Positions 8,234-16,791 of a stretch of DNA of 35,315 bases are shown piece by piece. A program made the translations under genes and the position numbers. Numbering within the stretch: position 1 is the stretch's first letter; the number at the start of each line of letters is the position of its first letter. The notes under the pieces are model-generated. The model saw nothing but the letters and a program-made list of their open reading frames with translations, searched no databases and was not told the origin of the DNA. The DNA is from Chitinophagaceae bacterium UBA7600 (GTDB taxonomy: Bacteria > Bacteroidota > Bacteroidia > Chitinophagales > Chitinophagaceae), in NCBI GenBank assembly GCA_002478885.1, contig DLKC01000058.1, positions 1 through 35,315 on the forward strand, read 5' to 3'.

Positions 8234-10462
8234 ATGAAAAAGTTGCTGATGCTTATGAGTTGCACCATGGTCGCCATATATGGATTGGCGCAGGTTACCA
8301 TAAGCGGGAAAGTGAAAGATAACCGTGGCCGCGGCATCATCGGTGCCAGCGTTTCTTTAAAAGACAGTTATGACGGAGGCATCACAGACTCCGCCGGGCA
8401 TTTCAAATTTGTTACCACAGAGAAAGGAAACTTTGTAATCATCATCAGTGAAGTCGGCTATGTTGAATACACCCAAACGATCAATATAGACAAAGAACCG
8501 GTTGTATTGGAAGTGTCATTAAAAGAAAAGCTCGATGAACTAAAAGCAGTAACGGTAACTGCCGGCGCATTTGAAGCTGGTGATAAAAAACGCGCAGCGA
8601 CCGTACTCAGTTCCATTGACGTGGCAACAACGGCGGGGTCTAATGCAGACATTACCGCTGCTCTAAAAACCCTGCCGGGCGCCCAGCAGGTCGGTGAACA
8701 GGAAGGCTTGTTTGTTCGTGGCGGTACAGGTTACGAAACCAAGCAATACATCGATGGAACAGTGGTAAATAATCCATATTATTCAAGTGTGCCTGACATT
8801 GCAACACGGGGCAGGTTTTCGCCCTTTTTGTTTAAAGGAACAGTGTTTAGCACAGGTGGTTACTCGGCCCTGTATGGTGAAGCCTTATCATCGGCCGTGA
8901 TCCTCGAATCCATCGATCTTCCCGAAAGAACTGCCGCCAATGCCTCTATTTCCCCCTTGCTGGCAGGCGCTGGTATACAAACTTTGGCAAAGAATAAAAA
9001 GTCATCCTGGGGTGCAAACTACAGCTACCTTAACCTGGTGGCCTATTTTAATATTGTGCCGCAATTGGTGGATTATTATAAAATGCCGGAATTTCATAAC
9101 GCCGATTTCAACTACAGGATAAAAACAAAATCTGGTGGTATGATAAAATACTATACCACCTTCAGCTATAGCGAACTTGGATTAAGAAGGCCTGATATCG
9201 ACAGCACGGATCTAAAAGATGCATTCGGCCTTAACAACCACAACTGGTACAATAACCTAAGCTGGAGAGAAAATCTTGGTAAAGGATGGAAAATGAACCT
9301 GGGCGCTGGTTACAGTACCAACCGGGATGACATATCGCAGCAGTTGCAGGACCAGCAGAATAACAATGTAGATTCATTGCCAAACACCCCGTGGTTTACG
9401 CTGAAGAATTATTATATAAAGAACAGGCAGGACCTGGCTCAGGTGCGGGGCGTTTTTGAAAAGAAACTGGGCGGCATCAGCGCCATCCGTTTTGGAAGTG
9501 AATACTGGTATGGCTATAACCGCAGTGAGTACATGGGTTACCAGTCAGTGGTAAAAGACAACCTGCTGGCAACATTCGCGGAAACCGATATTTACATCAC
9601 TAACGGCCTCGCACTTAAGGCAGGTGCCCGTTATGAATATTCATCGGTGATAAAGAAATCGAACATTGCGCCGCGGCTGTCGCTGGCGTATAAAACCAGT
9701 CCGGGTGCACAGGTTTCCATCGCATATGGAACCTTTTATCAAAAGCCGGAAAACAGGGAACTGATTGTCACCAATAATCTTGGCTATACAAAGGCCACCC
9801 ACTATATCGCCAACTACCAGAAAACAACCAACGACAGGATTTTCCGCATAGAAGCTTACTACAAAAAGTATGAAGACCTCGTGAAAACATATCCTGCATT
9901 CAACAACGCAGGCTCAGGATATGCAAAAGGCATCGAATTTTTCTGGCGCGATAAAAAGACCTTCAAAAACTTCGATTACTGGATCAGCTATTCTTACCTT
10001 GACACAAAAAGGGATTACCTGAATTACCCCGGTCAGCTGCAGCCAAATTTTGCAGCGCACCATACGGCATCGATCGTAACAAAGCGCTTTATTACAAATA
10101 TCAAAACAGGTTTCAATGTCACTTACACGTATGCGACCGGCCGGCCTTATTACGATTTCAGGCTCAATAGCACGGGCAAGTATTATATCGCCGACCAGGG
10201 CACTACCAAACCCTACAACAGCATGGGCTTTAGTGTAAACTATCTGCCCAGCCTTGGTAAGAAAGATGCAAAAACATTTATCGTGCTCTTTGCCAGTGTT
10301 ACCAATGTGCTAGGCGCAAACCAGGTGTATGGGTATAATTATTCTTACAATGGCCAAAACAAGGAGCCTGTGTTGCCACCGGCAAAAAGGTTTTATTTCA
10401 TCGGCTGCTTCCTTAGCTGGGGCATAGACAGAAGCCAGGATGCCATCAATAATAATTTGTAA
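8234..10462 (+). CDS. TonB-dependent receptor with carboxypeptidase-like N-terminal domain
   Basis: An outer-membrane active transporter of 742 residues. Order of parts: signal peptide (residues 1 to about 19, ending GLAQ), a carboxypeptidase-regulatory-like beta domain (about 21-100, GKVKDNRGRGIIGASVSLKD and DSAGHFKF), a plug (about 115-225, with LPGAQQVGEQEGLFVRGG and YIDGTVV), then a 22-strand barrel rich in aromatic residues to the end. It is shorter than SusC proteins (about 1000 residues) and no SusD partner follows, so it is more likely a siderophore, cofactor, metal or peptide receptor than a glycan one. The substrate cannot be read from sequence. A good promoter lies directly upstream. 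The next gene downstream encodes a small secreted helical-repeat protein. Confidence 0.92.
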   Translation: MKKLLMLMSCTMVAIYGLAQVTISGKVKDNRGRGIIGASVSLKDSYDGGITDSAGHFKFVTTEKGNFVIIISEVGYVEYTQTINIDKEPVVLEVSLKEKLDELKAVTVTAGAFEAGDKKRAATVLSSIDVATTAGSNADITAALKTLPGAQQVGEQEGLFVRGGTGYETKQYIDGTVVNNPYYSSVPDIATRGRFSPFLFKGTVFSTGGYSALYGEALSSAVILESIDLPERTAANASISPLLAGAGIQTLAKNKKSSWGANYSYLNLVAYFNIVPQLVDYYKMPEFHNADFNYRIKTKSGGMIKYYTTFSYSELGLRRPDIDSTDLKDAFGLNNHNWYNNLSWRENLGKGWKMNLGAGYSTNRDDISQQLQDQQNNNVDSLPNTPWFTLKNYYIKNRQDLAQVRGVFEKKLGGISAIRFGSEYWYGYNRSEYMGYQSVVKDNLLATFAETDIYITNGLALKAGARYEYSSVIKKSNIAPRLSLAYKTSPGAQVSIAYGTFYQKPENRELIVTNNLGYTKATHYIANYQKTTNDRIFRIEAYYKKYEDLVKTYPAFNNAGSGYAKGIEFFWRDKKTFKNFDYWISYSYLDTKRDYLNYPGQLQPNFAAHHTASIVTKRFITNIKTGFNVTYTYATGRPYYDFRLNSTGKYYIADQGTTKPYNSMGFSVNYLPSLGKKDAKTFIVLFASVTNVLGANQVYGYNYSYNGQNKEPVLPPAKRFYFIGCFLSWGIDRSQDAINNNL

Positions 10463-10530
10463 AATAATGGGCCCGGCAGTTGAACCAACAGGAGGCTTTA
10501 CTTGCGCTTGCCGCGAGAAGAACGATTCGG

Positions 10531-10549
10531 GGTCGCACTCTTTTACATA
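10531..10549 (+). repeat. Dispersed intergenic repeat, copy 5 (degenerate)
   Basis: GGTCGCACTCTTTTACAT keeps the right part of the core but has lost the leading GTTGC. It lies between the TonB receptor gene and the next gene. The remaining bases of this 202-base gap show no other structure I can name. Confidence 0.6.
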
Positions 10550-10664
10550 AGTCCGCTGCTGAGCTATTAAATGCAGAACAAAACAGAAACAATGATCCAA
10601 TAAAAAATATATCGCTTCATAAAAGGGAGTGGAAACAAAACCAAAAAAATAAAAACCAAACACA

Positions 10665-11306
10665 ATGAAAAAAATGATCGCTGCAGTTTTACTGCTCGCA
10701 ACGATAACAGTAAACGCACAAAGTGATAAGTTCGCCGCCGGCATGAAAAAAAACCTTGAGCAAATGGGCGCTGCAAAAACCACCGCAGACTTCCAGGCTG
10801 CTGCATCCGCATTCGAAAGAATCGGTGACGCGGAAAAAACACAATGGCTTCCATACTACTATGCGGCAATGTGTTTAACCATTCCGGCATGGGCAGATGG
10901 GAACGTAGATAAGGATGCCAATGCGGACAAAATAAAAGGCTTTTGCGCAAAAGCAGAAGCTGCAGCAACCACTAACGAAGACAAAGCCGAAATTGAAGCG
11001 GTAAAAAATATGGCCGCCACCCAGCAAATGATGGTCGACCCGCAAAGCCGCTGGATGAGCTACGGAAAGGAAGCGGGTGACGCGCTAACAAAAGGAATGC
11101 AACTCGACCCTAATAATCCGAGAGTATACTATTTGCAGGGCATGAGTTTGTTCAACACACCAGAACAGTTTGGCGGCGGTAAAGACAAAGCAAAACCATT
11201 ATTCGAAAAGGCGGTGGAATTATACAAAGCTGCAAAGCCGAAACCTTTTTATCCAGACTGGGGCCAGAAAGAAACTGAACAGAAATTGGCTGAATGTAAC
11301 CAGTAA
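10665..11306 (+). CDS. Secreted helical-repeat (TPR-like) protein, function unknown
   Basis: A 213-residue protein with a clear signal peptide (MKKMIAAVLLLATITVNAQ, cleavage probably near residue 19), so it is exported to the periplasm or beyond; there is no lipobox cysteine. The mature part is alpha-helical with TPR-like spacing, including FQAAASAFERIGDAEKTQWLPYYYAA early and LQLDPNNPR-type sequence (MQLDPNNPRVYYLQGMSLF) followed by AKPLFEKAVELYK later. TPR-like proteins usually mediate protein contacts. It is in the same direction as the TonB receptor gene but 200 bases away with a repeat between, so co-transcription is uncertain. A strong hairpin follows at 11350-11378. Confidence 0.75.
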   Translation: MKKMIAAVLLLATITVNAQSDKFAAGMKKNLEQMGAAKTTADFQAAASAFERIGDAEKTQWLPYYYAAMCLTIPAWADGNVDKDANADKIKGFCAKAEAAATTNEDKAEIEAVKNMAATQQMMVDPQSRWMSYGKEAGDALTKGMQLDPNNPRVYYLQGMSLFNTPEQFGGGKDKAKPLFEKAVELYKAAKPKPFYPDWGQKETEQKLAECNQ

Positions 11307-11349
11307 TCTGTGTGCTCATTTATAACAGCATAGAGGTTTAGGTTACCGG

Positions 11350-11378
11350 GAAGGTTGCACAGGCTATGTGCAGCCTTC
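11350..11378 (+). terminator. Strong hairpin after the TPR-like gene
   Basis: GAAGGTTGCACA pairs with TGTGCAGCCTTC over 12 bp with one G-T wobble and a five-base loop. There is no clear T run after it, so it may be a processing or attenuation structure rather than a simple terminator. Confidence 0.5.
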
Positions 11379-11413
11379 AGCGTTTAAATTACGTGATCAT
11401 TCATCTTTATATT

Positions 11414-12013
11414 ATGCCATCCAAAGAGCAATATTTTTCGCCGGCAGAAAGTCTTAAGCTTATACAATCGATGATCGATAAAACCAAAAATTCGATCAGC
11501 GATAAAAGTCATTACTTCCTGCTCTGGGGTTGGGCAATTTTTATCGGCTGTGTGTTGCAGTATTGGCTAAAAGTGATCGTGAATTGGCCCCAGCATTATT
11601 ATGCCTGGCTTATTACACCGGTTGCGCTCGTCGTTCATTTTTATTTCACTTTACGTGACAAAAGAAAAGAAAAAGTGCAAACGTATATAGGCGAAGCCTT
11701 CAGGTATTTATGGATATCGATCGGCTCCTCATTCATGGTACTTGCCTTTATATTCAGCCACATCGGTTGGCAGTATTGTTATCCTTTTTATATCCTGTTT
11801 TATGCCATAGGCACTTATGTTTCAGGCAGCCTGATAAAGTTTAAACCTTTGAAATATGGTGGCCTGGTTTGTTTCCCGCTTGCCGCTGTGGCTGAACTGT
11901 TGAGTTCCGATGACCAAATATTGATACTTGCGCTGGCTGTGATGCTTAGCTATATTATTCCCGGTTATTTACTGCGGCAGCAGTACAAAAAACAACTTAA
12001 GCATAATGGCTAA
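11414..12013 (+). CDS. Integral membrane protein, unknown function
   Basis: A protein of 199 residues from ATG 11414. The N-terminus (MPSKEQYFSPAESLKLIQSMIDKTK) is soluble and helical, then come about five or six hydrophobic segments: residues about 36-55, 63-79, 97-115, 118-138 and 150-180. The C-terminus is basic (RQQYKKQLKHNG). An upstream in-frame ATG at 11366 would add 16 residues that overlap the end of the hairpin, and I consider it less likely. I do not recognise a named family. It is 32 bases upstream of a small winged-helix regulator gene in the same direction. Such membrane protein/HTH pairs are common in Bacteroidota and suggest linked regulation, but no function is proven. Confidence 0.7.
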   Translation: MPSKEQYFSPAESLKLIQSMIDKTKNSISDKSHYFLLWGWAIFIGCVLQYWLKVIVNWPQHYYAWLITPVALVVHFYFTLRDKRKEKVQTYIGEAFRYLWISIGSSFMVLAFIFSHIGWQYCYPFYILFYAIGTYVSGSLIKFKPLKYGGLVCFPLAAVAELLSSDDQILILALAVMLSYIIPGYLLRQQYKKQLKHNG

Positions 12014-12045
12014 AGACGTTATACAAAAGAGTAAAACTGCACGGC

Positions 12046-12339
12046 ATGTTTAATGACCTGGATCCCATATTACACTCACAGTTAAGGCTTGCAATAATGA
12101 GTTTGCTTATTAGTGTAAGGGAGGCGGAATTTACTTTTATCAGGGAAAAAACCAACTCAACTTCCGGTAACCTCAGTGTGCAGGTGCAGAAATTGAAAGA
12201 GGCGGGGTATATAGAAGTGATAAAGGAGTTTAAAGATAATTATCCCAATACCAAATGTAAGATCACTAAAGAAGGCCTTGTTGCTTTTGAAAATTATGTA
12301 AAAGCTTTGCAGCAATACCTGAATGTAAAGCAACAATAG
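12046..12339 (+). CDS. Small winged-helix transcriptional regulator
   Basis: A 97-residue protein that is essentially one winged-helix domain, of the type called HTH_34 or MarR/PadR-like. The pattern is LDPILHSQLRLAIMSLL (helix 1), then EFTFIREKTNSTSGNLSVQVQKLKEAGYIEVIKEF (recognition helix and start of the wing) and NTKCKITKEGLVAFENYVKAL (wing strand and last helix). It has no ligand-binding domain, so effector sensing, if any, would come from a partner. It directly follows the membrane protein gene at 11414-12013 and probably regulates it or its own operon. No obvious operator palindrome is seen upstream. Confidence 0.82.
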   Translation: MFNDLDPILHSQLRLAIMSLLISVREAEFTFIREKTNSTSGNLSVQVQKLKEAGYIEVIKEFKDNYPNTKCKITKEGLVAFENYVKALQQYLNVKQQ

Positions 12340-12372
12340 TACTGGTTTTGTTGCACAGCGATAAAGGCGTTG

Positions 12373-12388
12373 AAGAGTGCGACGCAAC
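12373..12388 (-). repeat. Dispersed intergenic repeat, copy 6
   Basis: On the minus strand it reads GTTGCGTCGCACTCTT, preceded by GGAGCTTCC and followed by an ACGCC-TTTATCGCT stretch shared with copy 1. It lies between convergent genes. Confidence 0.75.
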
Positions 12389-12429
12389 GGAAGCTCCCGG
12401 GTCTTGCTGTCTCCGGGCTCCCCAGCATA

Positions 12430-14667
12430 TTAAACATTTTCTTTCCGTGTTTCTTTTATATAGTCAAGGTGGCACATTACCGCCCTTATTTCTCCGTGTG
12501 AGTAGTCGTTTCCAAGCATATTTCTTATAGCGGTGCTGTTGCGTGTATCGTTCTGTTGAAGTACTGCTACAATAGCGGTTATTTTATTCGTGGCGACAAG
12601 CGCCTCTATTTTAATTTCACCGGTGGTAACAAAAGTTGCCAGGTGACCTTCGATGGTACTTTGTGCCATTGATCGTTGTTGCGCGATTGCTGCAATAGTT
12701 TTTCCTTCCCGAAAGAACTGCAGGCTTATGCGGTGGCTGTCGCCTTTCTGCGCTTTCTGTTTTTTTGTAGCTGAACTTTCCGGCTCTTGCCTTGATTGGG
12801 ACTTATTTAAAAAGGCAGTCAGCAGGTCTTTTGATGGTTTGCCTGCAGCAAGTGCTCCTGCTATTTGTGCGGCGTTTTTTATTTGTTGTATCTTTCTGGC
12901 AAGCTGTACCTGCAGCTCTGTTAGTGCATGCGTGTATCTTTTTGTTTTGGCTTTTACTTTAGACTCATCGATATGCTTTTTGAGTGAACGCACATTTTCG
13001 CCAAGGGATTGCTGGAAATATTTTGTGGCCGCGGTAATGCGCTCTTCTAATTGTTGATACTTGTTGCTTTCTGCCGACGGCAGCAAGCGTTCTAACTGTG
13101 TAATAAACTTGTTTGCTATTTCCTGTTGGCCTGCAAATAACGTAAGCATTGAATCGCTCCATTGTAAAGCTTGTTCTTTGCCGGGGAAATGCCTTTCTTC
13201 GTACGCGGTATGATTTTGGTGAAACTCGTCGATGAGCTTCTGCAAGTCAAATGCGTGTAACAGTGTTTGTGTTACAAACTGCTTTTGCGACTGTTGAAGG
13301 ATTTGAGTAATTGTTTTATCATCTTCTTGTGTGTCTGCGAATGCAACAACACGTTCGTCTGTTTGAATGGCCTCTTTAGAAATACGGGAATAAAGTATAA
13401 GGCCATCCAATGACCTAAGCCTGCTCAGCGCAACATATAGCTGGCCTGCTGCGAAGGAAGCGCCGGCATCGATAATGGCTTTGTCAAAAGTGAGGCCCTG
13501 GCTTTTATGTATGGTAATGGCCCAGGCAAGTCTTATGGGGTATTGTGTAAAGCTGCCAAGTTCCTGTTCTTCTATTTCATCGGTATGGTTGTTATACTCA
13601 TACCTGATATTGCTCCATGTTTCTTTTTCAAGCACGAATTCAATTTGTTCTGCAGCAAAAAATACAGTGATTACCCCGGCTTCAATTTTTTTAATTGTAG
13701 CAATTTTTCCGTTGAAATATCGGCGGGTTTCACCCTTGTCATTTTTAACGAACATGATTTGTGCACCTTCTTTCAGCAACAGCCTGCTTTCTACCGGGTA
13801 AGACCTTTCCTGGAACGCTCCTTTTATTTCGGCGTCACAAACATACTGCCTGCCAGGAAGCAATTGCAGCCCGTTCTGATTGATAATATCGGCTTTCGAG
13901 TTATGAGTGGTAAGGGTAATAAGGTTCTGGTCTTTTCCTGGCTGGAATCCGGGACGGTAATAATTATGCAGAAAGTCAATATCAGCCTTTGTGCAGTCAT
14001 TATGCCTGATCTTATTGAGCAGGTTAATAAACAACTCATCTTTTTGCCTGTATATTTTCCTGAGTTCAAGATAAATTGGAGGAGATTGTTTCAGCACCTG
14101 AGCATCGAAAAAGAACGGGCTTCGGTAATATTCATTCAGGATCATCCACTCTTCGCTGTTTATTACAGGTGGTAGTTGATAGAGATCGCCGATAAAAAGC
14201 ACCTGTACACCGCCAAACGGGACCGCTTCCTTTTTTCGGTAAACTCTTAAAATTGTATCTACAGCGTCAAGCAGGTCGGCACGAACCATGCTCACTTCAT
14301 CAATAATAAGCAGTTCAAGTTCGTAAATAAGTTTTCTCCTGTCTCTTCCAAGCCTGCTGTTTTTAAGCAACGTGTTTTTATCGTTGAATGCCCCGCTATA
14401 GCTATTTCTCCAGGTCGGTTTTTGCACAGGGATAAAAGAGCCAAATGGTAATTGAAAAAGTGAGTGCAGGGTTACTCCACCGGCATTGATGGCAGCAACG
14501 CCTGTTGGCGCCGCTATGGCCATTTTTTTGCTGCAATGCTCTTTAATAAAACGTAAAAAAGTGGTCTTACCTGTTCCTGCTTTACCGGTTAGAAAAATAT
14601 GCTGGCTGGTATGGGTTACAAATTGCAACGCCAGTTGAAAGTGATCGTTATCGTTGTCGAAATTCAA
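12430..14667 (-). CDS. Pif1-like SF1B DNA helicase with C-terminal HTH domain
   Basis: A 745-residue ATP-dependent 5'-3' DNA helicase of the Pif1/RecD2-like group, acting on G-quadruplexes, forks or recombination intermediates in its relatives. Visible motifs: Walker A GKAGTGKTT at 28-36, APTGVAA near 53-59 (Pif1 motif Ia), DEVSM at 123-127 (Walker B), GDLYQLPP at 160-167 (motif III) and a late AWAITIHKSQGLTFD (motif V) with QLYVALSR (motif VI). After about residue 470 comes a coiled-coil linker. The last about 100 residues (FFREGKTIAAIAQQRSMAQSTIEGHL) form the HTH_40-type domain seen in some RecQ and Pif1 proteins. Genes on both sides are on the minus strand or convergent. A terminator-like hairpin lies between it and gatA. 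Confidence 0.9.
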   Translation of the reverse strand: MNFDNDNDHFQLALQFVTHTSQHIFLTGKAGTGKTTFLRFIKEHCSKKMAIAAPTGVAAINAGGVTLHSLFQLPFGSFIPVQKPTWRNSYSGAFNDKNTLLKNSRLGRDRRKLIYELELLIIDEVSMVRADLLDAVDTILRVYRKKEAVPFGGVQVLFIGDLYQLPPVINSEEWMILNEYYRSPFFFDAQVLKQSPPIYLELRKIYRQKDELFINLLNKIRHNDCTKADIDFLHNYYRPGFQPGKDQNLITLTTHNSKADIINQNGLQLLPGRQYVCDAEIKGAFQERSYPVESRLLLKEGAQIMFVKNDKGETRRYFNGKIATIKKIEAGVITVFFAAEQIEFVLEKETWSNIRYEYNNHTDEIEEQELGSFTQYPIRLAWAITIHKSQGLTFDKAIIDAGASFAAGQLYVALSRLRSLDGLILYSRISKEAIQTDERVVAFADTQEDDKTITQILQQSQKQFVTQTLLHAFDLQKLIDEFHQNHTAYEERHFPGKEQALQWSDSMLTLFAGQQEIANKFITQLERLLPSAESNKYQQLEERITAATKYFQQSLGENVRSLKKHIDESKVKAKTKRYTHALTELQVQLARKIQQIKNAAQIAGALAAGKPSKDLLTAFLNKSQSRQEPESSATKKQKAQKGDSHRISLQFFREGKTIAAIAQQRSMAQSTIEGHLATFVTTGEIKIEALVATNKITAIVAVLQQNDTRNSTAIRNMLGNDYSHGEIRAVMCHLDYIKETRKENV

Positions 14668-14710
14668 TGGATAGTTTTCACTAATCTACAAACTATAGTT
14701 GTAAATAAAT

Positions 14711-14728
14711 ACAGGGCACAAGCCCTGT
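14711..14728 (-). terminator. Hairpin terminator after gatA
   Basis: ACAGGGC and GCCCTGT form a 7-bp stem with an ACAA loop. On the minus strand, the direction of gatA, it is followed by ATTTATTTA. It lies about 50 bases past the gatA stop codon and before the helicase start. Confidence 0.6.
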
Positions 14729-14777
14729 TTTGCAGCCACTGATGCTGTGCTTCTGAACTTTTGTGAAACGGCGCGGC

Positions 14778-16223
14778 TTATAAATGATTGTTGATAGCTA
14801 TGAGCTCCTTACTTAAAGCAAGCAACGTTGCCTCATCTTCAAAAGCTGTCATTGCCTGCAAGCCGAATGGCATGCCATTACTATGTTTAAAAAGCGGAAC
14901 AGATATAGCGGGTATGCCAGTGAGGTTGGCAAAAACAGTAAATATATCTGCCAAAAACATCTCTATCGGGTCGCTGCTTTTCTCGCCTATGCGGAAAGCA
15001 GGTGATGGAACCGTCGGTGAAATGATAGCATTATAGGATTTAAAAATCTCCTGCGTTTTATCAAACAATATCCGCCGTACTTTTTGGGCTTTTGTAAAAT
15101 ATGCATCGTAGTATCCGGCACTTAAAACAAAAGTCCCTAACATGATCCTTCTTTTTACTTCTGCGCCAAAGCCTGCACTGCGCGATTGCTTATAGAAATC
15201 AGTCAGGTCGTCAAAATCATCCTTGGCGGCATAACCATATTTTATCCCGTCAAAACGTGACAAGTTGCTGGAAGCTTCCGCAGTGGTCAGAATGTAATAA
15301 GCTGGTACTACATAATCTAAAAGATCAAATTCAACCGGTTCAACAACATGCCCCTGCTCCCTCAGGAGTTCGATATATTCCTTTATCACGGTTGCAATTT
15401 CACCGTCAAGACCCGGGTGATCAAGTGCCTGCCTGAAATAAGCAATCCGGTATTTTTTCCCATTACTGTTTAATGCATCGGGATAATCAGGAAGCGGTAT
15501 TGTACTCACCGTGCTGTCAAACTCATCTTCGCCCGCAATTACCTGTAATGTAACCGCAACATCTTCTATTGCTTTAGCAAAAATACCAATCTGGTCAAAC
15601 GAAGAGGCATAGGCAATAAGGCCATATCTCGATATTTTACCATAACCTGGTTTCATACCGATAATGCCACAAAAATCCGCTGGCTGTCTTACCGATCCAC
15701 CCGTATCACTTCCAAGGCTAAGCATGCAAAGATCAGCCTGCACAGAAACCGCGGAGCCACCCGAAGACCCACCCGGCACCCTGGCATTATCAGCAGCATT
15801 CAGCACGCTGCCAAAAGCAGAGTTCTCATTACTGCTTCCCATCGCAAATTCGTCGCAGTTATTCCTGCCGATGATGATGGCGCCCTCTTGCAGCAACCGG
15901 TCTACCACCGTCGCATTATAAATGGATGTATAGTTTTCCAGTATTCTCGAAGATGCCGAAACCTTGTGACCTTTGTAACAAATAACATCTTTCAATGCAA
16001 CAACAACCCCGTGCAGTTTGCCGCTAAGCGCATTGTTTTTTTGGTAAAATAAATCCAGGAACGCAGCACGTTCAAGTGCTTCTTCCTTATAAACTTCCAG
16101 GAACGCGTTGAGGTGGGAGTTAACTTCAATTTGCTTTATGTAAAAAGAAACGGCCGTTACACAGTTAGTGTGGCCGTTTGACAAAGCAATATGATAGTCT
16201 TTGATAGTACTGAAGCTAAACAA
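14778..16223 (-). CDS. gatA: Glutamyl-tRNA(Gln)/aspartyl-tRNA(Asn) amidotransferase subunit A
   Basis: The glutamine-hydrolysing amidase subunit of GatCAB, which converts misacylated Glu-tRNA(Gln) or Asp-tRNA(Asn) to the correct aminoacyl-tRNA. The 481 residues fit the family. The Ser-cisSer-Lys triad is complete: K78 in VVVALKDV, cis-Ser S153 in PGGSSGGSA and nucleophile S177 in GSDTGGSVRQPA. Other amidase-signature blocks are IIIGRNNCDEFAMGSSNENSAFG and FGLQAMTAF near the end. It is 30 bases downstream of tatA and probably shares its promoter. The gatB and gatC genes are not in the window, which is common since the subunits are often scattered. The YqeY-like protein at 4137-4589 is not GatB. 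Confidence 0.96.
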   Translation of the reverse strand: MFSFSTIKDYHIALSNGHTNCVTAVSFYIKQIEVNSHLNAFLEVYKEEALERAAFLDLFYQKNNALSGKLHGVVVALKDVICYKGHKVSASSRILENYTSIYNATVVDRLLQEGAIIIGRNNCDEFAMGSSNENSAFGSVLNAADNARVPGGSSGGSAVSVQADLCMLSLGSDTGGSVRQPADFCGIIGMKPGYGKISRYGLIAYASSFDQIGIFAKAIEDVAVTLQVIAGEDEFDSTVSTIPLPDYPDALNSNGKKYRIAYFRQALDHPGLDGEIATVIKEYIELLREQGHVVEPVEFDLLDYVVPAYYILTTAEASSNLSRFDGIKYGYAAKDDFDDLTDFYKQSRSAGFGAEVKRRIMLGTFVLSAGYYDAYFTKAQKVRRILFDKTQEIFKSYNAIISPTVPSPAFRIGEKSSDPIEMFLADIFTVFANLTGIPAISVPLFKHSNGMPFGLQAMTAFEDEATLLALSKELIAINNHL

Positions 16224-16253
16224 AGGCTGATCGTATTTAAGTAAGTAAATTAA

Positions 16254-16457
16254 TTAGGAATTTGTTGAAGATGTAGGAGCTTTTTCCTTTTCGTTCATGC
16301 CTTCTTCCAGTTCTTTCTTTACATTATTTTTCGCATCGTTGAATTCACGTATGCCTTTACCAAGACCTCTCATAAATTCAGGGATTTTTCTTCCACCAAA
16401 AAGAACAAGAACAACAACAGCAATCAGCAAGATTTCCTGGAAACCTAAATTACCCAT
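16254..16457 (-). CDS. tatA: Sec-independent protein translocase TatA/TatE
   Basis: Pore-forming subunit of the twin-arginine pathway, which exports folded proteins across the inner membrane. The 67-residue protein has the standard layout: a short N-terminus (MGNLGFQE), one membrane helix ([12 protein letters not shown]), the [20 protein letters not shown] hinge and amphipathic helix, and a charged acidic tail. A longer frame from TTG 16484 adds nine unrelated residues and overlaps the promoter -7 box, so ATG 16457 is the likely start. It is the first gene of a probable tatA-gatA unit. tatC is not in the window. A TatB role is also possible but the length and hinge favour TatA. Confidence 0.95.
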   Translation of the reverse strand: MGNLGFQEILLIAVVVLVLFGGRKIPEFMRGLGKGIREFNDAKNNVKKELEEGMNEKEKAPTSSTNS

Positions 16458-16481
16458 AAAAGTTTTTTTAGAAGTGAGCGT

Positions 16482-16513
16482 CAAAGTTAAATATAAATTG
16501 TTCTAAACATCAA
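16482..16513 (-). promoter_or_regulatory. Promoter of tatA-gatA
   Basis: Minus-strand TAACTTTG (16482-16489) preceded at 21 bases by TTG (16511-16513) fits the Bacteroidota promoter consensus. It lies about 25 bases before the tatA ATG at 16457. Confidence 0.6.
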
Positions 16514-16657
16514 TATTTATTGTTAATGGATTTGTACTGTGACTACCCGGAAAAATGCCATTTTCCAAACAAACAACTGTTGGTTATTGTGCTTAGCTTT
16601 TGACCCCGGCTGGAAGCATGTATTTGTACCCGGCATTTGGTCCCTTAATGAGCACGG

Positions 16658-16751
16658 GTTGCGTCGCACACTTGTACACTAGTAACAGGTGAGGCACGAA
16701 ATGCACAGGCTAGATGATAGCTGTTCCGAACGATGCAGTGAGTGACACAAC
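16658..16751. repeat. Dispersed repeat, half-decayed inverted pair (copy 7)
   Basis: Left arm GTTGCGTCGCACACTTGTAC (16658-16677) is intact. A decayed right arm GAGTGACACAAC (16740-16751) stands about 60 bases on. It fills most of the 334-base gap between tatA and purF, which otherwise holds only the tatA promoter. I see no gene or RNA in the rest of the gap. Confidence 0.65.
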
Positions 16752-16791
16752 AGGCGAAGCCAACAGTACAGCAGCTCGTCTTCGCCGTTTT

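Noticed and set aside
16702..16712. TGCACAGGCTA shared with the hairpin near 11356
   Set aside because: A single 11-base match without matching surroundings is too little to call a repeat.
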